Assembly: GCA_964497495.1 (NCBI GenBank)
Contig: CAZCCZ010000001.1
Span: 120,691 to 184,690, forward strand
Length of the DNA stretch: 64,000 nucleotides
From: CAXXOK01 sp964497495
GTDB lineage: Bacteria; Bacillota; Clostridia; Christensenellales; Aristaeellaceae
Reading direction: 5' to 3'
Shown here: in pieces, positions 16,865 to 25,792 of the stretch
How positions within the stretch are numbered: the stretch's first letter is position 1
Layout of the letters: each line of letters starts with the position of its first letter
The notes under the pieces: model-generated
What the model was told of the DNA's origin: nothing
What the model saw: only the letters and a program-made list of their open reading frames with translations
Database searches by the model: none
Position numbers and translations under genes: made by a program

Positions 16865-18184
16865 TTATTTCCAGTCCAGCGACACCTCGTTGACGTAGGT
16901 GTCCGCATACCAGTACTTACCGGTCGACCACGGCAACTTCGCCGGGTATCCCAGCGCGTTCGCGGCCACGTCGCCCGCCTCTCTCAACCGGTTTCGCGCC
17001 GTCATCATCGCCTTCGTGTCCGCCGTGTCCAGCGTATCCGCGGCTTTTTCGAACGCGTCCTTCGTGTCCGCATAGGCCGTTAAGAAAGCGTCCGCCGCGT
17101 CCCGTTCGTCCGCCGTTCCGCCTTGGCCCTGCCCCTCTAGCCAGGTCTTCAGTTCCGACGCGACCGAAAGCATGTGGACGGTGTGCAGGCCGGAATCGAC
17201 CAGCCATTTCGTATACTCAAAACCGACGTACGGCAGCGGCGCGACGTCGATCCCATAGACCTGCTTGATCACTTCCCGCCGGTGGTCCTGATCCGTAAAG
17301 GTAAAATTCCATCCCTGCAAAGCGGTCCGATACGCCCCCGAGAATACGTGGGAACCGATGCTGTCCGCGTTCAGGCTCAACGCGAAGGAAACGGCCGACA
17401 TCATGTCCGCGCCGGTCATGGGCAGGTTCGTAAAGAATCCGTCGCGGCCGTCCAGCGCCGTCTGGATCGCCTTGAAGATCAGGCTGCTGTCGTTACGGAG
17501 TTTTTCCAGTATCGCGGTTATCAGCTTCCGCTGCCGGTTCGTCCTTCCGATGTCGTTGGCGTTCACGGTCGCGTTCGTCCTGGAGCGCAGATAATCCATG
17601 ATGCCCGTGCCGTTCAGGTGCTGCAATCCTTTTGTATACTCGGTTCCGCTGTGCCCCGTATAGGACATTTCCACGTCGAAATCCACTCCGCCCACGGCGT
17701 CCCCCAGGCTCTCCATCATGTTCATGTCCACCGCGCAGTAATAGTCGATCGGAACGTTCCCAAGGAACCACGAGACGGTTTCGCACGCTTTGCGCAACCC
17801 CTCCCCGACCGTCGGCGCGCAGTTGACGGCCGCGTTGAGCTTGTAGATGCCCCGTACGCCGGGCACGTAAACGAGCGTATCCCGCGGCAGCGAAACGAGA
17901 TCGACTTTCTTGCTTTCCGGATGCACGGATACGACCAGCACCGCGTCCGTATGGCAGTCCTCCAGCGAGGTCTTGTGCCCGCTTCCCCAGTAGCCTTTGT
18001 GCCCGTAATCCACTCCCAGCAGGAGTATGTTGATCATCTTTTCCGGCAGAACGGCATACGCGCCGCCCGGATCGGGCGTCAACAGCGGGTTTGCGTAAAC
18101 GGCCTCCTCCGCCGCGGCTGCCGAACACACGACGACGGCTACTGCGCAGGCGAAAATCAGAAAACGTTCTAAAACCTGTCTCAT
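16865..18184 (-). CDS. LytR-CpsA-Psr (LCP) family glycopolymer ligase
   Basis: A 439-residue exported protein. A signal peptide or anchor (residues 8-30) is followed by the LCP domain with NILLLGVDYG, the DAVLVVSVHP strand, SLPRDTLVYVPG and YKLNAAVN. LCP enzymes move polymers from undecaprenyl-pyrophosphate onto peptidoglycan. The C-terminal 120 residues are an extra Ala/Asp-rich helical region. The start chosen, ATG 18184, overlaps the stop of the vanZ-like gene as ATGA and has GGAGAGGGG before it. As the last gene of the polysaccharide locus it suggests the product ends up attached to the cell wall. Confidence 0.9.
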   Translation of the reverse strand: MRQVLERFLIFACAVAVVVCSAAAAEEAVYANPLLTPDPGGAYAVLPEKMINILLLGVDYGHKGYWGSGHKTSLEDCHTDAVLVVSVHPESKKVDLVSLPRDTLVYVPGVRGIYKLNAAVNCAPTVGEGLRKACETVSWFLGNVPIDYYCAVDMNMMESLGDAVGGVDFDVEMSYTGHSGTEYTKGLQHLNGTGIMDYLRSRTNATVNANDIGRTNRQRKLITAILEKLRNDSSLIFKAIQTALDGRDGFFTNLPMTGADMMSAVSFALSLNADSIGSHVFSGAYRTALQGWNFTFTDQDHRREVIKQVYGIDVAPLPYVGFEYTKWLVDSGLHTVHMLSVASELKTWLEGQGQGGTADERDAADAFLTAYADTKDAFEKAADTLDTADTKAMMTARNRLREAGDVAANALGYPAKLPWSTGKYWYADTYVNEVSLDWK

Positions 18185-18720
18185 ATCGGTTGCCCCTCTC
18201 CGTTCTTCCGCCCCCGGGCAACGCCCGAAACGCCGTCCGGCGCCGGGGCCGCATGTCTTCGCGTCGTTTGGTACTTTTTCACCGCCCATAAAATCCCCAG
18301 CGCGGCCGCCGCCCCGCACAGCACGCCCGCAACGTTCAGCCCCGCTTCCGGCCAGCTGGGATGCCTGCCGGCAATGAACCCCTTCTTCATCTCGTCCAGC
18401 ACGGCAACCAGGCAGCAGCCCGCCGCGGTGAACGCGACCCGGTGTTTACGGGTCGGCCACGTGGCGCGCGCTGTGAACGCAAACAGACCTCCCAGCAGGA
18501 AGAAACCTACGTAATGCGCCAGCGTCCGAAGCAGATGATCCACCCGGTAAAGCCTGCCCGCCGGAAGCCCGAACAGCCGAACGATGAACTTCGTCAGCCG
18601 CATGCTGGTATGGGCGGTTGCCGTACCGTTCTGCGAAGACAGCCAGACGAGGAACAGCAGCCAGGCAAGGCTGAGCACCCACAGCGATATCACGGCGGCG
18701 GTTACGGTCTTTTTCCGCAA
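18181..18720 (-). CDS. VanZ-family membrane protein
   Basis: A 179-residue protein with four to five membrane helices and the VanZ pattern: WLSSQNGTATA after the first helix, the RTLAHYVGFFLLGG helix, and DEMKKGFIAGRHPS with later N and G residues (LNVAGVLCG). VanZ proteins give low-level teicoplanin resistance in enterococci, and many occur in surface-polysaccharide loci with undefined roles. It sits between the iron-sulfur protein gene (16-base gap) and the LCP gene (ATGA overlap). Confidence 0.88.
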   Translation of the reverse strand: MRKKTVTAAVISLWVLSLAWLLFLVWLSSQNGTATAHTSMRLTKFIVRLFGLPAGRLYRVDHLLRTLAHYVGFFLLGGLFAFTARATWPTRKHRVAFTAAGCCLVAVLDEMKKGFIAGRHPSWPEAGLNVAGVLCGAAAALGILWAVKKYQTTRRHAAPAPDGVSGVARGRKNGEGQPI

Positions 18721-18736
18721 GGCGCACTCCCCCTTT

Positions 18737-19972
18737 TCAAACGTTCCTTTCGCGGCGTCCGTCCGAACCTGTTTGTTCCGTTCCCGGTTCGTGCTCCACT
18801 GCCGTCTTCCCGGCCGTCAGGGGGCACGCGGAAAGGCAGCGTCCGCACCGGCGGCACAGGGACGGCGATACCAGAGGGTACCGGAAGCCGAACCGGTCCT
18901 CCCGGATCGAGATCGCGCCGAAGGGACACGACGCGTAGCAGGCCATGCAGCCGCAACAGTCCCGGGGCGGCGGCAGGCGCCGCGCGTCCCGTATCCGTTT
19001 CGGACGCAGCCGCCTGAAAACGCGGCCCACTTTCGCCAGGTTCCGTTGCGTAAACTCCCGGAGTCCGCGGCTTCCCCCGTACAGCTTCAGCAGGCTGTCC
19101 GTTTTCAGGCGGAAGAACAGCCGCTCGTAAAGCGCTTTATCCAGCGGCCGGAACGGGGATTTCCAAAAGAGCGGATTCTTGTTGCGCAGCGCCTCCGGGC
19201 CGACCGGGCGAGCGGACAGCGAGCCGCCCGCGGCGCTGAAAAGCTCGCTTCCCTTCCGCGTGCGCACCACGACGATGGAAACGCCCTTTCGCAAATCGTC
19301 GGGGCCCAGCGGCAGATATTCCTCCACGCCCCAGAAATCGCCGAGGGTCAGGTCGCCTTTTCTTTCCCACCCTTTGAACCGGCACCGGTAACAGGAGTTG
19401 CGTAAAAAGAAATTCGTGATATACAGCTGCGTGCCGCGGTTGGCAATCGTTTGCCCGTTTTCCGTTTCCGCCGAGAAGCGGGGGTTGCGCCAACCGTCGC
19501 CCTTATCGCGGAAGTTGAACCGCACCACTTTCGCGCGCGCCGTCTCTTCCGTTTCGGCAATCAGCTTGCGCAGAAGCAGCGGCGTAGGCACGCCGTGGCA
19601 GAACAGGTCGACCGTCGTCAGGTTTTCGTATGCCTTGCCCAGAAAGCCCAGCAGACCGGCCACCTGGCAGGGCGTTCCGCAGAAAAGCACGCTTTCCCCC
19701 GCCGCCAGCCGTTCCCGTATCTCCGGAAATACGTCCTCCGCGTCGCTGGGCATGTACTTGGACCGGAGGATACGGCCGAGCTCCGCTTCGTAGTCGCACC
19801 GCACATGCCTGCACGCCCAGTTCCCGTTCGGTTCCGCTGCTAGTTCCGCGCCGTACACATGCCCGCCTCGACGCAGAAACGCCGAGGCCAGCGCGGCAAA
19901 CGTTCCGCCGGAGGAGCTTTTACACCGCACCGCGTCGTCCGTATGGTACGCGGCGTAGATTTCAGCGTTCAT
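18737..19972 (-). CDS. FrhB-type flavoprotein with C-terminal ferredoxin domain
   Basis: A protein of about 411 residues. The main part matches the coenzyme-F420 hydrogenase/dehydrogenase beta-subunit fold found in polysaccharide loci (SSSGGTFAALASAFL, VLFCGTPCQVAGLLGF, VDLFCHGVPTP). After residue 325 follow two 4Fe-4S motifs (CCGCMACYASCP and CRRCGRCLSACP). In the usual polysaccharide-locus version the ferredoxin part is at the N-terminus, so the domain order is reversed here. The presumed role is electron delivery for sugar modification. ATG 19972 is preferred; GTG 19981 is possible. It overlaps the pyruvyl transferase gene by a few bases. Confidence 0.82.
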   Translation of the reverse strand: MNAEIYAAYHTDDAVRCKSSSGGTFAALASAFLRRGGHVYGAELAAEPNGNWACRHVRCDYEAELGRILRSKYMPSDAEDVFPEIRERLAAGESVLFCGTPCQVAGLLGFLGKAYENLTTVDLFCHGVPTPLLLRKLIAETEETARAKVVRFNFRDKGDGWRNPRFSAETENGQTIANRGTQLYITNFFLRNSCYRCRFKGWERKGDLTLGDFWGVEEYLPLGPDDLRKGVSIVVVRTRKGSELFSAAGGSLSARPVGPEALRNKNPLFWKSPFRPLDKALYERLFFRLKTDSLLKLYGGSRGLREFTQRNLAKVGRVFRRLRPKRIRDARRLPPPRDCCGCMACYASCPFGAISIREDRFGFRYPLVSPSLCRRCGRCLSACPLTAGKTAVEHEPGTEQTGSDGRRERNV

Positions 19973-21137
19973 CGTTTTCACACTCTTTCAGGCCGAGCGC
20001 GCCCAGCAGATACGCCTTGGACTCGTCGATATGACGGCGGAAACCGCCGTTCGCGTTTTCGCAGCCCGCTTCCAACGCTTCGGGATGCGCGAGGATCCAC
20101 CCAGCGTCCCTTCTGCCCGCCCCTGCGGCGTCCAGCAGGCCGGTGATCCGGCTGCTCATGTCGTACGCCCGGTTTCCTTTTTCGGTACCGCGCGCCATCG
20201 TGACGACCGGCCTTTGGTAGATCACCGAAAACGCCGTCGCGTGAAACGAATCGGTGCAAACGAAAGCGGCGTTGCGGAGCAGCCCCAGGAATTCGCCGAT
20301 CCCGGCGAATTTTGAACCCGGATCGTCCGCCGTGTACAGGTCTACGGCCCGGGCGTGGAACCGCTTTTCCAGCCTACGGATTACACGCTTTTTTTCGACC
20401 GTCTTTTTCCCCAGCAGATAAACCGCGAAGTACCGGCCCCGCTCATCGGGCGATACCGCCTTCTCGTCCCATTGCCGCCGGTTCAGAAGAAAAACGGGGT
20501 CGCACACCAGCTTCGCGTCGATGCCGAACGTTTGCTTCAGCATCTCCCGCCCCGCGCTTTCCCTTACGGAAACGGCGGACAGCCCACCGAGCCAGGCGCG
20601 GTACTTCGCAACCATATCCTTCGGAATATGATCCACGCCGAAGCTGGGCGCGTAGGCGATGCGCCCGGCGGCGTTCATGAAACCCAGATAATAAAAAGCG
20701 TTGGAACCCTCGTAGTACGGGTTCCAGACCTGATCGCTTCCGGTGATCATGCAATCGTACCGGTCGTTGAGGACGCCGAAATCCGAGTCCGGCGCATAGA
20801 CCTCCTTGGAAAAACAGAGGTTCTCCGTCATGAACCGGCGGATGTCCTCTCGGCGTTCGGCCTTCAGCGTTTCGATCTTCCGCCGGAACAGGCGCCTTTT
20901 CGCAACCCGCAGACAGTCGTCCGCAAACTGGACGACGCCCGAAACGGCATCCCGTCCGGGCTTCATCCGCCGCGTGGATTCCGGCACGGAGGACGCATAG
21001 AGAACCGTTTCCGCAAGGCACCCGTTCTCCCTCAGGAACCGCTGCAGCGCGTAGTTTTGCAGAACGTTGCCGTAGTTGTAATTCGCCTTTTCCCCGAGGA
21101 CGTTCGTGATCGTCGCGATGCCTACGCGTTTCGTCAT
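19962..21137 (-). CDS. Polysaccharide pyruvyl transferase family protein
   Basis: A 391-residue protein of the CsaB/PssM type. Landmarks are NYGNVLQNYALQRFL near residue 20, CMITGSDQVWNPYY near residue 125, and FVCTDSFHATAFSVIYQRP in the C-terminal half, which holds the conserved histidine. Members add pyruvate ketals from phosphoenolpyruvate to sugars; many in polysaccharide loci are unproven. The start overlaps the flippase stop as ATGA. It is commonly found paired with an FrhB-like iron-sulfur protein, as here. Confidence 0.88.
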   Translation of the reverse strand: MTKRVGIATITNVLGEKANYNYGNVLQNYALQRFLRENGCLAETVLYASSVPESTRRMKPGRDAVSGVVQFADDCLRVAKRRLFRRKIETLKAERREDIRRFMTENLCFSKEVYAPDSDFGVLNDRYDCMITGSDQVWNPYYEGSNAFYYLGFMNAAGRIAYAPSFGVDHIPKDMVAKYRAWLGGLSAVSVRESAGREMLKQTFGIDAKLVCDPVFLLNRRQWDEKAVSPDERGRYFAVYLLGKKTVEKKRVIRRLEKRFHARAVDLYTADDPGSKFAGIGEFLGLLRNAAFVCTDSFHATAFSVIYQRPVVTMARGTEKGNRAYDMSSRITGLLDAAGAGRRDAGWILAHPEALEAGCENANGGFRRHIDESKAYLLGALGLKECENDER

Positions 21138-22567
21138 GTGTTGCCTCCCATGGGCTGCCGCGCCTTTTTCAATTTCACCCGCGCGACGCGCAGCATATCC
21201 CTCAGCGTTTCACGGTTCTGCCACAGGCAATAGGGTACCGCCAGCGCAAGCGCCAGCCCTTTTAAAAGGGTGCTGTGGCCGTAATAACAAAGAAAAACGA
21301 GGACGTACGCCAGCGTCTCCGTCAGCAGATACGGTTTATTCAGCGTCAGGCCGCACATTTTCCGCGTATCCAGATACCGTATCACGACGGTCACGACATA
21401 GGCGATCAGCGTTGAAATCGCGGCCGCGTACAGGCCGATGGAACGGATTAGAAGCAGGTTGACGGCAACGTTCAGCACGGTTGCGAGGACGTTCGTTTTG
21501 GAGGCCCGTTTCGTTTCCTTGAAGGCGAAGTAAATGGAGCCGTACAGGGAGGAAACGGACTGGAAAAGCGCGGCCGTCATGAGGATGGGAATGAAGGAAT
21601 ATGCTTCGGCGAAGTTCGCGTTGATCAGGTAGCCGAACACGAAGGGCAGCGCGGCGATGATCAGCAGGTTGCAGGAGGAATAGAACCGCGTGGCTTTATC
21701 CACGACGGATTGGTAGTAGCGGTTCCTCCCGTCGTCCATTTGGTTTTCCGAGGCGGACTCCATCCAGGACGTTTGAAAAATGTTCGTACTCATCGTGAAT
21801 ACCGAGGGGAATTTATACGCGACCGAATACACGCCGTTCGGCCCCGCCCCAAGGCTGTAGTTGATGATCATCCGGTCGGACACGTTGATCGCCCACCAGC
21901 AGAGCGTGTAGGGAATCAGAGGCATGGAATATTTCGTAAGGTCGGACAGTTCCGCCTTCCCGAAATGCCTCAAGGCCAGATACCGCCAGATTTTAAGCCG
22001 GATCAGCACGAAAACGGAGGCGGACAGCAGCGACAGGATCGTCGCAAGGAGCATCCCCCTGACGTTCCAGTGCCATACGGCGATGAAAAGGACGTTGAAA
22101 GCCACGTTGAGCGAACCGCTAACGCAGCTGCCCGCCGCGTAGGTTCCGTTGTCGCCCAGTCCCCTCGCCGTTTGCAACAGCATCGAGATCAGGACGTTCG
22201 CCAGCGTATTAACCAGCAGGTAAAACGTGTACGGGTAGTGAAGCAATTCCAGCACCGGCAGCGCGGCGAGAAAAAAAACCGCGTTGACGACCAGAACCGT
22301 TACGAACGCGGTGGTCACATACCGTTTTTGCTTTTCCGGCTCTCCCCTTACGTCCACCAGGTGCCGGAACAGGCCCTGCTCAAACTGCGCCGTCAGGAGG
22401 GCCGAAAGCAGCATCACGTATACGCTGATAAGGCTGACCGTGCCGTATTCCTCCGTGGATAGCAGCGCGGTGTACAGCGGCAGCAGGAAAAAGCTGACCG
22501 CCTTGGTCGTAACGTTTCCCAGCGCGATGATCGCCGTGTTCTTCATCAGTTTCGATTCTTTCGTCAT
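21134..22567 (-). CDS. Oligosaccharide flippase (Wzx/MurJ-like, MATE-fold)
   Basis: A 477-residue protein with 12 to 14 membrane helices, beginning MTKESKLMKNTAIIALGNVTTKAVSFFLLP. The first helix pair, the YGTVSLISVY segment and the pattern of charged loops match the polysaccharide biosynthesis (RfbX/Wzx) family. It moves the lipid-linked repeat unit to the outer face of the membrane. The ATG at 22567 follows a GGACGGGG site. Confidence 0.9.
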   Translation of the reverse strand: MTKESKLMKNTAIIALGNVTTKAVSFFLLPLYTALLSTEEYGTVSLISVYVMLLSALLTAQFEQGLFRHLVDVRGEPEKQKRYVTTAFVTVLVVNAVFFLAALPVLELLHYPYTFYLLVNTLANVLISMLLQTARGLGDNGTYAAGSCVSGSLNVAFNVLFIAVWHWNVRGMLLATILSLLSASVFVLIRLKIWRYLALRHFGKAELSDLTKYSMPLIPYTLCWWAINVSDRMIINYSLGAGPNGVYSVAYKFPSVFTMSTNIFQTSWMESASENQMDDGRNRYYQSVVDKATRFYSSCNLLIIAALPFVFGYLINANFAEAYSFIPILMTAALFQSVSSLYGSIYFAFKETKRASKTNVLATVLNVAVNLLLIRSIGLYAAAISTLIAYVVTVVIRYLDTRKMCGLTLNKPYLLTETLAYVLVFLCYYGHSTLLKGLALALAVPYCLWQNRETLRDMLRVARVKLKKARQPMGGNT

Positions 22568-22604
22568 ACCCCGTCCGTCTTTTCCGCCGGCTCGCGCAGG
22601 GACG

Positions 22605-23408
22605 TTACGCCCCGCGGCTCCCGACAATCTTCTTCTTCAGGCGGTAAAAAAGCGTCAGCACCCTCACGATGAAATGCGCCCCGTCGTAGCCGATTTTTTC
22701 GGTCAGCCGCCACTCCAGCTTTTTCAGGCGCACGCTTCCGCGTTCGTTCCAGGACATGGAAAAGTGGTGGATGCTCACCGTCCGCTCCGTCACCGTAAGG
22801 CGCCCCGTAAGCAGGGATTTGGGCGAGAACACCGTTTCCGGATAAATCACGACGCGCTCCAGCCGTTGCAGCGTTCTTTGGGTATCGTCCAGCCCGTACT
22901 TTATCAGCACCGCCGTCTGGTACCGGGGGCACGCCGTGAGGTTCATGGTGCCGTCCTCGCGGTAAAAACGAAGTCCCTCGTACAGCTCAAGCAGGTCCCG
23001 GAGAACCGGATGGCCTTTTTCCGCCCCGAAACCCAGCCCGAACGCCACGGAATTCTCGTACGGGATTTTCTTCCGGTCGCAGAGCGGGTCCCGGCTCTCC
23101 CATCCGGCGAAAAGCCCGTCCTCCAAAAACGGGTCGAGGGGTTTCAGCAGTTCAACGTCCGTATCCAGATAAACGCCGCCGTGACGGTACACGATGTCCG
23201 CGCGCGCGTAATCGGAAACGAAAGCCCACTTTCGCGCCTGGTAGGCGTCCTTCATATACCGGTTTTTCGTTACGTCGTAGTTACTCTCGTTCCACTGGAT
23301 CAGCTCGTAATCCGGGCAGAGCCTGCGCCAGGACGCGATGCACGCTTGCGCCTCGGGCGGCAGGGGGGCGCCGCCGAACCAACAGTAATGGATCGTCTTG
23401 GGGATCAT
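22605..23408 (-). CDS. Glycosyltransferase with DXD motif (GT32-like)
   Basis: A 267-residue protein beginning MIPKTIHYCWFGGAPLPP, the typical start of the Gly_transf_sug/OCH1-like family. The metal-binding DXD motif is YLDTDVELL, and the preceding WAFVSDYARADIVYRHGG matches the family. It adds one sugar to the growing repeat unit from a nucleotide-sugar donor. It lies between the polymerase gene and the flippase gene. Confidence 0.9.
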   Translation of the reverse strand: MIPKTIHYCWFGGAPLPPEAQACIASWRRLCPDYELIQWNESNYDVTKNRYMKDAYQARKWAFVSDYARADIVYRHGGVYLDTDVELLKPLDPFLEDGLFAGWESRDPLCDRKKIPYENSVAFGLGFGAEKGHPVLRDLLELYEGLRFYREDGTMNLTACPRYQTAVLIKYGLDDTQRTLQRLERVVIYPETVFSPKSLLTGRLTVTERTVSIHHFSMSWNERGSVRLKKLEWRLTEKIGYDGAHFIVRVLTLFYRLKKKIVGSRGA

Positions 23409-23441
23409 TCGTTTTCTCCTTTTTCAGCGGCGGCCTCCGGT

Positions 23442-24809
23442 TTAGGCGCGCCGAATATCATACGGCGAATCCTGTCGTGCGTTGTCCTCGTCCCGGTCGC
23501 AGGGTTTGCACATCACCGCGCCCGCCGCGACGCCGAAAAACACCAGGTACGCGTCCCCGAAAATCAACGCTCCGGAGAACCAGCAGGACAGGATCGCGAC
23601 GGCTCCGAAAACCGCCGCGGAACGGAAACGGTAATCGTCCCGTTTGCACGCGCGCGCCTTTTTCCAGACGCTCGCGATGTTGGCGATAAAAAAGCACAGG
23701 TAAGAGCCGAAACCGAGAAGGCCCGTTTCGATGAGGATCTTCTGCTGCGTGAAATCGGAATATTGCAAATACGCGTACTGCCGGAAAAAATCGCTCGTAA
23801 GAAGGGCCGAGGCCTCGCAGGATTCCGCCCCGCCGAAACCGACGCCGAGCAGCTTTTTCAGCAGATCGTCCTGAAAAAACAGGCCGTTAATCTGCGGAAA
23901 CGGGTTCAGACGGCTTATCTTGTACGCGCTGTTCATGTAATCCATCGCGGTGCCGAAGTCCGTCAGCACGTTCAGGTTCCAACTGCCGTTGGCCGTGGAC
24001 AGCAGCGTAATGCCCACGGGCACCGCAGCGACGATCAGCACGGTCGTAACCAGCCCTTTAAGCGAGAGCTTATTAAACAGCAGGCACCCCGTCGCCGAAA
24101 CGACCAGATAAGCAAAAAAGGCTTTCTCTTCCGCCAGCCCCGCAATGATCACGGAGGTCGTCAGCACCACGACGATCTTTAAAAGCGGCTGCTTTTTTTT
24201 TAAGTAGCCGCACAGGTAATACGAAAACAGCATCGCCTGAAACGTGTTGAGGGCCGCGCCGTTGCCGTGCCCGAAGATTCCTCCCAGGTTATCCATGTGG
24301 AATTTCAGAACGTAGTATTGGTAGAGCGCGATCAGGAAGCTGAGAATCTGGACGACGAAGAACGCGCTGAAGATCCTGTCGATGTCCCGCCTGTCCAGGT
24401 AGACGACACAGGCGACGTAGAAAGCGAAGAAACGGAGCGTGTTGCGCGTCGCCCACAATACCAGAAACGGGTCCACAAGGTTGATCGAGGCGCTTACGAA
24501 ACATACCGCTGCATACGCGGCCATCGAGCCGAGCACCGCGCCTAGCCCGTACCGCCTGAACCGCGACGGAAAATTCCACATCGCCGCGCAGGCGAACAGA
24601 ATAACCCAGGCGACGTCGTTCAAGTACTGGATGGTTCCGCTCAGCCCGAGTTCCGCGATCAGCGTATCGCTGAGGATCGTCCAGAAAAGAACGAAGTAAA
24701 CGATTTTTTTGGGCGTTACGGTCATGCGAATGCCGACCCCGGCTCGCCTGCCGTAGCGTTCTCCTCCGGGCCGGTCGTAGGCGCGCGGGGCAACCCGATA
24801 CGTCGTCAT
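23442..24809 (-). CDS. O-antigen ligase/polymerase-like membrane protein (Wzy)
   Basis: A 455-residue protein with ten to twelve membrane helices and one long external loop around residues 285-370, the layout of Wzy polymerases and WaaL-type ligases. The motif GGIFGHGNGAALNTF with several small residues is typical. The start ATG 24809 overlaps the stop of the upstream gene as ATGA and has GGAAAGGG before it. In a Wzx/Wzz/Wzy system it would join repeat units on the outer face of the membrane. Confidence 0.82.
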   Translation of the reverse strand: MTTYRVAPRAYDRPGGERYGRRAGVGIRMTVTPKKIVYFVLFWTILSDTLIAELGLSGTIQYLNDVAWVILFACAAMWNFPSRFRRYGLGAVLGSMAAYAAVCFVSASINLVDPFLVLWATRNTLRFFAFYVACVVYLDRRDIDRIFSAFFVVQILSFLIALYQYYVLKFHMDNLGGIFGHGNGAALNTFQAMLFSYYLCGYLKKKQPLLKIVVVLTTSVIIAGLAEEKAFFAYLVVSATGCLLFNKLSLKGLVTTVLIVAAVPVGITLLSTANGSWNLNVLTDFGTAMDYMNSAYKISRLNPFPQINGLFFQDDLLKKLLGVGFGGAESCEASALLTSDFFRQYAYLQYSDFTQQKILIETGLLGFGSYLCFFIANIASVWKKARACKRDDYRFRSAAVFGAVAILSCWFSGALIFGDAYLVFFGVAAGAVMCKPCDRDEDNARQDSPYDIRRA

Positions 24810-25792
24810 GCTTTTCCCTTTCCGCGCGCGGCCGCGCACGCCCTTGCCTTCCGGATGAGTTTTCTTTGGAACGTGTCCGCCCAATACAGGTAGGGAAAAC
24901 GGATGAAGAGCAGTTTCAGTTCCCGTCGCGTTCGCGGCACTCCTGCGGCGGGCGCGAAGCGATCCGGCAGGATCTGAACCGCGGCGCTTTTCAGCACCGC
25001 CTTCGGCATCCGCATTTTCCGGTGCTGCAGGTGCGCGTACGCGTATTCGTCGTAACAAACGGCCCCGTCGCTCCAACGCGCGGACAGGATGTCTCCGTCG
25101 TTCCAGTAGAACCGGGCTTTCCGGTACGGTTCCTTAACGAACGCGCGCTTCTCCGGGTCGTAGTAGTCCCTCGTGAGCGCGGCGGAAGCGATGGACGCGT
25201 TCATGCTGAGGTCGTCGGCGAAGACGCGCGCCCCGTCCTCGATAAACAGTGCGTGCACGTTGCTTTCTCCGTAATCCTCATCGAACCGGTAGTTCTTCTC
25301 CGACGCGAACGCTTCTTTGTACAAAAGCTTTCCGCGGAACGGCTTCATGAACCGCCGGTTGTTCGCTTCCGAGCACCGGTACAACGTCAGGTGGCCCGCC
25401 GCGAAAATCTTGTCGTATCCCTCGTCCATCAGGGGCGACAGCAGCTTGTCAAGATTGCCGAAGATCAGGTCACAATCGCAGTAGCCCCAGTATTCGCAGC
25501 CTTGCAGATACTCCTCGAACAGCAGGCCGTACGCGGGCTTCAGGTCGCACAGTTTATGCGGCGTTTTCAGGCAGACCGGGGTGCCCAGTTCCCGTTCGGC
25601 CAGCGCCCGAACGGCCTCCAGCGTCGTCTTGATAATCCGGATGTTCGGCGGGTAGTCGTAGTCGGCGTCGTTATCCGTAAAGAGCACCCATTCGAACAGG
25701 TCGTTGGCGGCGCACGACCGCAGAAACAGGGGGAAGTAAGCGTTAAACTCGCCGAAATACGGCAGGAACAGCACGCAACGCGTCCTCGTCAC
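24806..25792 (-). CDS. DUF6625-like putative glycosyltransferase
   Basis: A 328-residue protein that starts at GTG 25792, overlapping the GT2 stop as GTGA, with GGGGGAG before it. Landmarks are LFLPYFGEFNAYFPLFLRSC, WVLFTDNDADYDYPPNI and the DXD-like GYCDCDLIFGNLDKLL. This is the pattern of the DUF6625 proteins found in capsule loci, which look like GT-A glycosyltransferases. No donor or acceptor can be read from the sequence. Confidence 0.75.
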   Translation of the reverse strand: MTRTRCVLFLPYFGEFNAYFPLFLRSCAANDLFEWVLFTDNDADYDYPPNIRIIKTTLEAVRALAERELGTPVCLKTPHKLCDLKPAYGLLFEEYLQGCEYWGYCDCDLIFGNLDKLLSPLMDEGYDKIFAAGHLTLYRCSEANNRRFMKPFRGKLLYKEAFASEKNYRFDEDYGESNVHALFIEDGARVFADDLSMNASIASAALTRDYYDPEKRAFVKEPYRKARFYWNDGDILSARWSDGAVCYDEYAYAHLQHRKMRMPKAVLKSAAVQILPDRFAPAAGVPRTRRELKLLFIRFPYLYWADTFQRKLIRKARACAAARGKGKA

